46,969 nt of DNA. Source: Lachnospiraceae bacterium. GTDB lineage: Bacteria; Bacillota; Clostridia; Oscillospirales; CAG-272. Positions 1 to 7,452 of the stretch are shown here, piece after piece. Under the pieces are notes generated by a model, which was not told the DNA's origin, did no database searches, and saw nothing but the letters and a program-made list of their open reading frames with translations. Position numbers and translations under genes: made by a program. Each line of letters opens with the position of its first letter. Position 1 is the stretch's first letter. The stretch spans positions 1 through 46,969 of the forward strand of contig JAKSPT010000020.1 in NCBI GenBank assembly GCA_024404495.1, given 5' to 3'.

Positions 1-95
1 GAAGCCGCGAAAGATCGTAGGGCGGCCGCGCCCCGCCCGTCCCGTTCGCCCCGCTGAAGCCGACCCTCCTTCCTTCCGATACGGTCACACCGTTC

Positions 96-1727
96 GTGCG
101 GGCGATCCCCGAGGAAAAGGGCGTTTCCTCCGAACGTATCGCCTCTTTTCTGAAGGAGCTGGACGACGATCCGACCCTCAATACGCATTCGGTCCTGATC
201 TGGCGCGGCGGCGCGGTCCTTGCGGAGGCGTCCTTCGGCGCGCAGCGGACCGATCTTCCGAAATATACCTTTTCCGCCTGCAAAAGCGTCACCTCGCTGC
301 TGATCGGCATACTGATCGGCGAAGGGAAGCTTTCCCTGAACGATAAGGTCATTTCCTTCTTTGACGAAAGGTCAAATCCCATCCTCGCGCTGAAATGGAA
401 GGATCTGACCGTAAAGGCGCTTCTGACGATGACCTCCGGCGCTTCCTTTATGGAAGCGGACGCGATGACCGAAAAGGACTGGATCCACGGCTTCTTTACT
501 TCCACGGTCCACGGCGATATCGGAAAGACCTTCAATTACAACAGTCTCAATACCTATATGCTCGCCGCGATCGTTGCCCGGGTCACCGGAAAGACGGTCA
601 GCGCCTTTGCGGAGGAACGGCTGTTTTCACCGCTCGGCATCCGGAATTATTATTGGGAAGCCTGCCCGATGGGGATCGAAAAGGGAGGTTGGGGACTGTA
701 TATCCGTCCCGAGGATTTCCTCAAGCTCGGCGTTCTCGTTCTTCAAAACGGGGAATGGGAAGGCGAACAGATCGTTCCCGCCGACTATATCGCCGACGCC
801 GTGACCGCTCATCAGACGGCTCCCGCCGAGGACGGCTGCTTCAATTACGGCTATCAGATATGGGTCGGCAGGAAAGAAAACGCCTTTCTGTTCAACGGGA
901 TGCTCGGACAGAACGTCCTCTGCTTCCGGGACAGCGGCGTGATCCTCGTCTCCAACGCCGGAAACAGCGAGCTGTTTCAGACGAGCTCGTATTTTGAAAA
1001 AGCAAAGCGGTATTTTGCCGAACTGCCGGATGCGGTGCTTCCGCCCGACCCGTCGGTAGAAAAGCTGCTTGAAAACACCCTCCGAATTCTGAAGCACGAG
1101 CCGAAGGAACCGAAACGAAGCGTTTTTGCGCGTCTGTTCCGGAAAAAGAGAAAGCCCGATCCCTTCGTTCTGACTCTCTGCGGGACCTCCTTCGGAACGG
1201 ATTCCGATCTTTCGTCTCGTATCTCCGTCGTCCCCGCGCTGATGCAGGTCATCGGGAACCATTACCCGAAGGGGCTTGACGGCATTTCCTTTGCGCTTCA
1301 CGACGGCTGTCCATACCTCTCTTTCACCGAAGGCGGGGACGAAAACCGCATCCCCGTTTTCCCCGGCAGAAGAGAAGAGCTTCTTTACCGTTTTGAAGGG
1401 GAAAACTGGCAGATCGCCGCCGAAACGAGGCTCGGCACCGACGAGGACGGCAACAAGGTCCTTTCCGTCCGGATCGACTTCCTCGAAACACCGTTTACGC
1501 GGCTGATCAAGCTGCGTTTTCAGCCCGGTGACCGGATCAGCCTCGAAATGAGCGAGCTGCCCGGAAAAGAGCTGCTCACGGGCAATCTCCATCTTGTGAC
1601 CGACGCGATCGCGAACGTACCGCTGATCGGTAAAATGGAGCCCGATTATTTTCTCTTCAAGATCGGTCAGCTGATGACGCCCGTCCTTCCTCTCGAAAAG
1701 AAAGAGGAAGTCACGCCGAACGAATGA
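96..1727 (+). CDS. Beta-lactamase-family serine hydrolase (PF00144-like)
   Basis: 543 residues counted from a GTG start. The N-terminal ~310 residues look like the class C beta-lactamase / D,D-peptidase / esterase fold. The nucleophile motif S-x-x-K is Ser60-Ala-Cys-Lys63, the second motif is Tyr148-Asn-Ser, and a Gly-rich NGMLGQ stretch sits where the third (KTG-equivalent) motif is expected. The last ~200 residues are an extra region of unknown function. There is no signal peptide, so the visible form is probably cytosolic. The start is uncertain: the frame is open back to a TAG at 18-20, no ATG and no good ribosome binding site precede GTG 96, and the real start may lie upstream or be damaged. 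The substrate cannot be deduced; esterase or peptidase activity is as likely as beta-lactamase activity. The next gene follows after 30 nt on the same strand. Confidence 0.8.
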   Translation: MRAIPEEKGVSSERIASFLKELDDDPTLNTHSVLIWRGGAVLAEASFGAQRTDLPKYTFSACKSVTSLLIGILIGEGKLSLNDKVISFFDERSNPILALKWKDLTVKALLTMTSGASFMEADAMTEKDWIHGFFTSTVHGDIGKTFNYNSLNTYMLAAIVARVTGKTVSAFAEERLFSPLGIRNYYWEACPMGIEKGGWGLYIRPEDFLKLGVLVLQNGEWEGEQIVPADYIADAVTAHQTAPAEDGCFNYGYQIWVGRKENAFLFNGMLGQNVLCFRDSGVILVSNAGNSELFQTSSYFEKAKRYFAELPDAVLPPDPSVEKLLENTLRILKHEPKEPKRSVFARLFRKKRKPDPFVLTLCGTSFGTDSDLSSRISVVPALMQVIGNHYPKGLDGISFALHDGCPYLSFTEGGDENRIPVFPGRREELLYRFEGENWQIAAETRLGTDEDGNKVLSVRIDFLETPFTRLIKLRFQPGDRISLEMSELPGKELLTGNLHLVTDAIANVPLIGKMEPDYFLFKIGQLMTPVLPLEKKEEVTPNE

Positions 1728-1757
1728 ACCCCACGACAAATACAGGAGGAACGATAT

Positions 1758-3704
1758 ATGAAACGAATTCTTTTGCTGCTTCTTGCCGTGCTTCTGATCC
1801 TTCCCGCGATCGCATCCTGCGATGCGGGCAGCGGGAACCAGACGGCAACCGAACCCGAGACGAATCCGGATACGGAACCGACCGGAACTGAAGGAGGAGA
1901 ACCTCAGATGAAGGAACTCAATTACACGTTTGACGGCAGTATCTCCGAGGAGGTACTGATCAACTACCTCGCGCACGCGATCACGGTCTCCAACGAAAAG
2001 CCCGACGTTTCCAACAAGGACGCGGTCAAGCGCTTCATTCTGGATACCGGCGCGAAGTATATCTGCCGCTCGATGACGGTATGGAACGCGACCGCGAAGG
2101 AGGAAAACGGTCTGTACGAGAAGCAGAAGGCGCTGATCGACGAGGTCCACAAGAAGGATCCTGACGTCATCTTCGAGGCGTGCATTTTCGAGTGCATCGG
2201 GAAAGGCGTGAACGACATCGCCATCCCCGCGTTCGTTTTCGAGGCGTTCGGACTCGAGCCCGAAAACCGTAATTTCCGCTTTGACGATATGAAATTCGCC
2301 GACGGCTCCTATAAGGACGTGTGGGGCAAGGACATCACCGCGCCCGATATGACCAACCTTGAAACGCAGATGTGGTTCTATTACCGTGCCGCACGCTATA
2401 TCGACACCGGCTACGAGGGACTCCACCTCGGTCAGGTCCACATGATCGGCGCGCACGACACGGGCTGGAAATGCTGGACGAAGGTGCTCAATCTGATCCG
2501 CGAATACGCTTCCGAACACGCAAGACGCCATTTCGTCCTTCTGAACGCGCATACCCACGGCATCAAGGACGCGGACGGTTATCTGATGTTCGATTTCCAT
2601 ATGTATCCCTCGCGTCCCGCCTCCGATATCACGCAGAAGGAGCATTATCCTTCCGAAAAGGATCCGCAGCGCGCGTACTTCAAGGAAGGCTACGTTGATT
2701 CCATATACGGCAAGAGCCTCGGCGGAAAGACCCATTCCGGATGGGAATGCGACGTCCTGCCGTACCTCGTCGAGCTCGACAACTTCGGCAACAGCGCCGA
2801 TATCTCCAAGCCGACCTTCGGCAGCAACTACTGCTGGGGCATGGACGAGATCACCTGGTACGCAAATCAGCCGGCTTCTTACCGTCACGAATTCCTTGAT
2901 TACGCCTACAAGTGGGTCACCTCGTTCGAGCCCGGGCTTTCCTTCTTCGCAATGCCCGGTCTTCGCGTCGCGAGCATCTACGACGAGAACCATAAGGTAA
3001 AGTCGTATCAGTATTCCGCGTATTCCAAGAAATACGGCGGCTTCGACGACGAGGAAACCATCAAGGCGCTTTGGAAGGAATACGACGAGAACTTCAAGGC
3101 GGGGAAAGGTCCCGCGGAGCCCGCCGTCACCGAGCCGGTTTCCGATAAGAACGAGGCGGCTCCCTCCGGCAGCGTTCTTGCCCTCACCGTCGACCTCAAT
3201 ATCCCCGATAACGAAAGCCTCGGCTTCCTGTTCTACCGTCTCGGCGACCTTTCCTACACGATCGAAGAGGGAGACAGACTGGAATACGACGTTGATCGCT
3301 CCTACGACGTTCCGGGCTTCGGCGCGATCGACGCCGACCTCGCGGGCGGCGGCACCGTCCGTGATGCCGGCGTAGGCGATACCGACGGCAGAAGATCCCA
3401 CCCGAACACCGACCTTTCCGACGTCGCCTGCGGAAAATGGCATCACCGCGTCCTGATGATCGACACCCCGAACGCGGGCAAGACCGTACAGTATCTGATG
3501 CTCGCCGCCCATCCCGAAAGAAAAGACGGCGGAGCCGAAAACGGTACCTACACCGCGTACTACGACAATATCGTCATCACCAACGACGGGGAGGTCGTCA
3601 AGGAGATCTTCACCGACGATTACCGTCTCGGCACCTGCAGCGTCCGTATGAAGAAATTCGCAGAAGGAACGCTTGCCGTCGTTTCCGTTGAAGAAGTCAA
3701 ATAA
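1758..3704 (+). CDS. Large secreted lipoprotein of unknown function
   Basis: 648 residues. The N-terminus is a type II signal peptide (Met-Lys-Arg, a run of Leu/Ile/Val, then lipobox I-A-S-Cys20), followed by a Thr/Glu/Pro-rich linker to about residue 50. Residues ~55-430 form one globular region rich in Trp, Tyr and His and may be a TIM-barrel-like domain, but I cannot name the family. Residues ~475-640 look like a beta-rich carbohydrate-binding-like module. The protein is probably anchored outside the membrane and may handle a glycan; that is inference. The start is well set by AGGAGG seven bases before ATG 1758. A second ATG at 1908 also has a perfect GGAGGAG upstream, inside the linker. 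The gene ends at a bidirectional terminator shared with spoIVB. Confidence 0.75.
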   Translation: MKRILLLLLAVLLILPAIASCDAGSGNQTATEPETNPDTEPTGTEGGEPQMKELNYTFDGSISEEVLINYLAHAITVSNEKPDVSNKDAVKRFILDTGAKYICRSMTVWNATAKEENGLYEKQKALIDEVHKKDPDVIFEACIFECIGKGVNDIAIPAFVFEAFGLEPENRNFRFDDMKFADGSYKDVWGKDITAPDMTNLETQMWFYYRAARYIDTGYEGLHLGQVHMIGAHDTGWKCWTKVLNLIREYASEHARRHFVLLNAHTHGIKDADGYLMFDFHMYPSRPASDITQKEHYPSEKDPQRAYFKEGYVDSIYGKSLGGKTHSGWECDVLPYLVELDNFGNSADISKPTFGSNYCWGMDEITWYANQPASYRHEFLDYAYKWVTSFEPGLSFFAMPGLRVASIYDENHKVKSYQYSAYSKKYGGFDDEETIKALWKEYDENFKAGKGPAEPAVTEPVSDKNEAAPSGSVLALTVDLNIPDNESLGFLFYRLGDLSYTIEEGDRLEYDVDRSYDVPGFGAIDADLAGGGTVRDAGVGDTDGRRSHPNTDLSDVACGKWHHRVLMIDTPNAGKTVQYLMLAAHPERKDGGAENGTYTAYYDNIVITNDGEVVKEIFTDDYRLGTCSVRMKKFAEGTLAVVSVEEVK

Positions 3705-3713
3705 ATATCAACA

Positions 3714-3748
3714 GAACACCGCTGCGGTTTCGGCAGCGGTGTTCTTTT
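3714..3748. terminator. Bidirectional terminator between the lipoprotein and spoIVB
   Basis: A perfect 12-bp stem (GAACACCGCTGC at 3714-3725 with GCAGCGGTGTTC at 3733-3744) and a 7-nt loop are followed by TTTT on the plus strand. It lies between two convergent genes and probably serves both. Confidence 0.85.
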
Positions 3749-3750
3749 GC

Positions 3751-4782
3751 TTACGTTTCGGAAAGCATACGGTCGATGAAGATACCGTAACCCTTCTCCG
3801 GATCGGATACGAGAACGTGCGTGACGGCGCCGATCAGCTTTCCGTTCTGAATGACCGGGGAACCGCTCATACCCTGAACGATGCCCCCCGTTTTTCCGAT
3901 CAGACGGGAATCGGTCACCGTGATCAGAAAGCTTTTCGTTTCACTGCCCGAACGGTCGACCGAGGAGATCGTAACGTCGTAAGAACCGATCCCGCTGCCG
4001 TCAAGCGTGCAGAGGATCCCGGCGGGGCCCTCTCGGACCTCGTTTCTGTCGGCGACCTCAATGGGCTGAGCGTCGGGTATTTCGTTCAGCCGCCCGAAAA
4101 CGCCGACCGCCGTATTGGAAAAGAGGGAACCGTCCTCGTCTGCGGTCAGATATCCCTTCAGCTCACCGGGTATGCCCTTCACGCCCTTTTTCACACCGGC
4201 GATCGTCACGCCGGTCACCGTTCCGGTACGAAGCGGAACGAGCTCTCCGGTATCAACGTCACAAATACCGTGCCCCAGACCGCCGAAACTGCCGTCTGAC
4301 GGGTCGATGAAGGTAACTGTCCCGATACCCGCCGTGCCGTCTCTGATCCATATCCCGGCTTTATAGCCGCCCTCCGCGCTCTTTTCGGGCGTCAGTATCT
4401 TCACCGCCGTTTTTCCGCCGCGCGATACGGTAAACCGAAGGGGAGCGCCGCCGCTGTTTGATACCGCGTCGGTGACCTCGTCCGCAGAGTTGACCTCTTT
4501 TCCGTTGATCGCGACGATCACGTCGCGGACGCGGATATCGGCTTCCTCGGCGGGAGAACGTCTTCCGGTCTTCGTGATCCCGACAACGATAACGCCCCTC
4601 GTTTCGATGCGCACGCCGAACGCCATTCCGCCCGGAATGAGCAACCGCGCGCTTTCCCTGCCTGCAGCTTCTTCGTTTTCCGCAAAAAAGGGAAAGGATG
4701 CCGCCGCGCAAAGCGTACCGATCACCGCAAGGAGCAAAACGATCAGACGGACCGTTTTTTTCTCCGTTCTGCGTTTTTCCAT
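3751..4782 (-). CDS. spoIVB: SpoIVB peptidase (sporulation signalling serine protease, S55)
   Basis: 343 residues. In spore formers SpoIVB is made in the forespore, is secreted to the intermembrane space and triggers SpoIVFA/SpoIVFB processing of pro-sigma-K. The sequence shows an N-terminal membrane anchor (about residues 10-30), a PDZ domain (about 60-125) and an S55 peptidase domain. The catalytic His is in GLGHG (His171), the Asp is probably Asp291 and the catalytic Ser is in GMSGSPV (Ser308). It is shorter than the B. subtilis protein (about 426 residues), mainly in the N-terminal part. Unlike many Clostridia, spo0A is not next to it here. A weak sigma-G-like site lies at 4850-4878. Its presence argues that the organism can, or recently could, sporulate. 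Confidence 0.93.
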   Translation of the reverse strand: MEKRRTEKKTVRLIVLLLAVIGTLCAAASFPFFAENEEAAGRESARLLIPGGMAFGVRIETRGVIVVGITKTGRRSPAEEADIRVRDVIVAINGKEVNSADEVTDAVSNSGGAPLRFTVSRGGKTAVKILTPEKSAEGGYKAGIWIRDGTAGIGTVTFIDPSDGSFGGLGHGICDVDTGELVPLRTGTVTGVTIAGVKKGVKGIPGELKGYLTADEDGSLFSNTAVGVFGRLNEIPDAQPIEVADRNEVREGPAGILCTLDGSGIGSYDVTISSVDRSGSETKSFLITVTDSRLIGKTGGIVQGMSGSPVIQNGKLIGAVTHVLVSDPEKGYGIFIDRMLSET

Positions 4783-4849
4783 TCTTTTGTCCTTTCTGAA
4801 ATATTCGGCGCATCTGCGCCCGTATTACAGTTTTCCTTCCCGCGGTTTT

Positions 4850-4878
4850 TTTATGTGAGGATTTCCTTCCCGATTGCA
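4850..4878 (-). promoter_or_regulatory. Possible sigma-G-like promoter of spoIVB
   Basis: On the minus strand TGCAAT (4873-4878) and CATAAA (4850-4855) are separated by 17 nt. They partly resemble the forespore sigma-G pattern TGMATA / CATAMTA. The -35 match is poor, so this is a suggestion based on position and on the known forespore expression of spoIVB. Confidence 0.25.
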
Positions 4879-4908
4879 GGCGAAACTGTAAGAATTCGGC
4901 TGATACGG

Positions 4909-4937
4909 TTGATTTTTTCCTGAAACAGTGGTAAAAT
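4909..4937 (+). promoter_or_regulatory. Sigma-A promoter of pepD
   Basis: TTGATT (4909-4914), a 17-nt spacer and TAAAAT (4932-4937), followed by GGAGG seven bases before the pepD ATG at 4962. Confidence 0.75.
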
Positions 4938-4961
4938 AGAAAAAAACATCGGAGGCAAGCC

Positions 4962-6419
4962 ATGGAATACGTTATTCACGGATATCAGCCGGAAGCACTT
5001 TTCCGGTATTTCGAGGAGATCAGTCAAATCCCGCGCGGCTCGGGCAACGAGGACGGGATGTGCGATTATCTGGAAGCCTTTGCGGCGGAACGTTCGATCG
5101 AATGCTTCCGCGACGCTTTCAGAAACGTTTATATGAAGGTCCCGGCGACCCCGGGGTACGAAGAGCGTCCCGGCATCCTCTTACAGGGTCATACCGATAT
5201 GGTATGCGAAAAGGAGTCGTCCTCGGCGCACGATTTTCTGAAAGACCCGCTTGAACTTGAAGTGAAAAACGGATGGCTCAGCGCGAAGGGAACGACCCTC
5301 GGCGGCGACGACGGCTTTGCCGTTGCCGCGATGCTCGCCGTCCTTTCCGATCCCGATCTGCCGCATCCCGCCCTCGAATGTCTGTTTACCGCAGAGGAAG
5401 AGGTCGGTATGAGCGGCGCGAACAACTTTGACTATTCGCGTATCGGGGCGGAAAAGCTCATCAATCTCGACTCGGAGGACGAGGGGATCGCGACGGTAAG
5501 CTGTGCCGGCGGCGCAAGAACGGTCGTTCATCTCCCGTACGACCGTCTGAAATTCCCGGTCGGCGGCAAGCTGATCCGCGTTTCGGTCGGCGGTCTTGCA
5601 GGCGGTCATTCCGGCATTGAGATCGGCGAACAGAGAACGCCCGCCAACTACTCCCTTGCTCGCATCCTTTCCGCCGTCTGTCACGATCATCCGGTCAATC
5701 TCGTCACGATCGCGGGCGGCAGCAAGGACAACGCGATCTCCCGCGAATGCGAGGCGGTATTCTTTACCGTGGAGCCCGACCGCGCGCTCTCGGTCATCAA
5801 AGAGACCGAAAAGAAGATCCGCGGGGAACTGATGAAGCCCGACCGGGGATTCCGCGTGAAGATCACGAAGCCGGCGAAATCCGATTATTCCGGTATGATG
5901 TCCTTTGCCGATACCTCCCGTATCCTCTCCGCGATCCTTCTGCTTCCTTCGGGCGTCATCACGAGATGCCCCTCCGATCCTTCTCTCGTCGAGACCTCGT
6001 CCAGCCTCGGCGTCGTTGCCGACAGCGGGGAAGAGATCCGGCTCGTTTCGCTTTCGCGTTCCTCCTCCGAAAGCAGAATGGACGATATGATCGACCGCTT
6101 TGAACGGCTCGCCCGTCTTTCGGGCGGCTCCCTTACCGTGCATAACCGGTATCCCGGTTGGGAATGGAACCGGAATTCCGCACTGCAGGGACAGTTCCTT
6201 GCCGCCTGCAAAAAGGTTTACGGCGCCGATTTCAAGCCTTCGATCATCGCGATCCACGCGGGGCTTGAATGCGGACAGATCGTTTCCTCGGTCTCCCATC
6301 CGCTCGACGCGATCTCGATCGGACCGAAGCTCGTCGATATCCATACGCCGGGCGAAAGGATGGAGCTTGCCTCCTGCGAAAGGCTCTACCGTCTCGTCGC
6401 GGAGCTGCTGAAAGCATAA
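4962..6419 (+). CDS. pepD: Aminoacyl-histidine dipeptidase (PepD, peptidase M20C)
   Basis: 485 residues, the normal length for PepD. It is a cytosolic zinc dipeptidase that cleaves Xaa-His and other unspecific dipeptides, supplying free amino acids. The two-metal signature is clear: His77 and Asp79 in GHTDMV, Asp116/117 in GGDDG, the catalytic Glu in TAEEEVG (145-147), Asp170 in LDSEDEG, and a C-terminal HAGLECG with the last metal His. The dimerisation domain sits between about residues 190 and 390. The start at ATG 4962 has GGAGG at good spacing. The gene stands alone between its own promoter and a strong terminator. Confidence 0.95.
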   Translation: MEYVIHGYQPEALFRYFEEISQIPRGSGNEDGMCDYLEAFAAERSIECFRDAFRNVYMKVPATPGYEERPGILLQGHTDMVCEKESSSAHDFLKDPLELEVKNGWLSAKGTTLGGDDGFAVAAMLAVLSDPDLPHPALECLFTAEEEVGMSGANNFDYSRIGAEKLINLDSEDEGIATVSCAGGARTVVHLPYDRLKFPVGGKLIRVSVGGLAGGHSGIEIGEQRTPANYSLARILSAVCHDHPVNLVTIAGGSKDNAISRECEAVFFTVEPDRALSVIKETEKKIRGELMKPDRGFRVKITKPAKSDYSGMMSFADTSRILSAILLLPSGVITRCPSDPSLVETSSSLGVVADSGEEIRLVSLSRSSSESRMDDMIDRFERLARLSGGSLTVHNRYPGWEWNRNSALQGQFLAACKKVYGADFKPSIIAIHAGLECGQIVSSVSHPLDAISIGPKLVDIHTPGERMELASCERLYRLVAELLKA

Positions 6420-6435
6420 AATAGGAAAGCATAAA

Positions 6436-6470
6436 AATAACGCCCTTCCTCCGGAAAGGGCGTTATTTGA
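6436..6470. terminator. Bidirectional terminator after pepD
   Basis: AATAACGCCCTTCC (6436-6449) pairs with GGAAAGGGCGTTATT (6452-6466) with one bulged base. The stem ends are A/T-rich on both strands and lie between the convergent pepD and RluA-family genes. Confidence 0.8.
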
Positions 6471-6471
6471 T

Positions 6472-7452
6472 TCATAAGAGGGAAACCTCTCCGAATTCGG
6501 AAAGGAACCATATTTCCTTCGGGTCGACGGTAAACACCTTGCCGTCAAGATACGAGAGCGTTTCGCCGCCCCCGCCGAAGGTAAGGGAATACGCGGTCAA
6601 TGCCTGAAAAGCGTAACCCATTTTCTTATCCTCACGGTTGACGCCGTATTTGCCGTCGCCGAGGAGCGGATGCCCGACCGAGGCGAGATGGGCGCGGATC
6701 TGATGGGTCCTTCCGGTCACGAGATCGACGCGGAGCAGGGAAAGGTCGTTTTCGGAGGCGAGAACGCGGTATTTCGTCACGATGGTCTTCAGGTCGGATT
6801 TTCTGACGTTTGCCGGCGGCTCGCGGTAGACCGTGACGAGATTGGCGTCGGCGTCCTTCGTCAGATATCCGGTCAGCGTCGCTTCCTTCTTTTCCGGTAT
6901 GCCGTGAACGGCACAGAGGTATTCCTTTTTGATCGTGCGCTCCTTGACCATACGGTTCAGTTCCCGAAGCGACGCGGCGTTTTTGGCGGCGATGACGAGA
7001 CCCGAGGTATTCCGGTCGATCCGGTTTGCGAGCGCGGGCACGAAGGACTGCTCCGCGTCGGGATCGAAGGCGCCGGACTGATAAAGATAGGCGCAGATAT
7101 GACCGATCAGCGTATTGACCGATTCTCCCTCGTCGGGATGGACGATCATTCCCGCGGGCTTATTGCAGATCAGGACGTTTTCGTCCTCGTAAACGATCTT
7201 CAGACGCGGCTTCAGCGTGCGGAAGGCTTCTTTTTCCGCGTCCTTCGCAAACAGATCGTCGTTCAGAAAAAGCTGAACGGTATCTCCTTCCGCGAGGATA
7301 TAGCCCTGTTCGGTCCTTTTTCTGTTCACCTTGATCTTTTTGGTTCTGACCGATTTATACAGCAGCGATTTCGGCATCGCGGGGACCGCTTTTGACAGAA
7401 ATTTGTCAAGGCGCTGTCCGGCGTCGTTTTTTGATATCGTCAGAATTTTCAT
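6472..7452 (-). CDS. RluA-family pseudouridine synthase
   Basis: 326 residues. The N-terminal S4 RNA-binding domain covers about residues 12-75 and the RluA catalytic domain about residues 90-290. The catalytic motif reads NRIDRNTSG where most family members have HRLDxxTSG; the key Asp is kept. GRTHQIRAH is the second conserved family motif. It isomerises uridines in 23S rRNA or tRNA, but the exact site cannot be told from sequence. The ATG overlaps the TGA of the upstream LtaS-like gene (ATGA), so the two are translationally coupled. Ends at the terminator shared with pepD. Confidence 0.92.
   Translation of the reverse strand: MKILTISKNDAGQRLDKFLSKAVPAMPKSLLYKSVRTKKIKVNRKRTEQGYILAEGDTVQLFLNDDLFAKDAEKEAFRTLKPRLKIVYEDENVLICNKPAGMIVHPDEGESVNTLIGHICAYLYQSGAFDPDAEQSFVPALANRIDRNTSGLVIAAKNAASLRELNRMVKERTIKKEYLCAVHGIPEKKEATLTGYLTKDADANLVTVYREPPANVRKSDLKTIVTKYRVLASENDLSLLRVDLVTGRTHQIRAHLASVGHPLLGDGKYGVNREDKKMGYAFQALTAYSLTFGGGGETLSYLDGKVFTVDPKEIWFLSEFGEVSLL

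Noticed and set aside
627..3512. 961-residue open frame on the minus strand
   Set aside because: It is antisense to the serine hydrolase and lipoprotein genes, is rich in Arg, Asp and Val in a codon-shadow pattern, and has no ribosome binding site or family motif.
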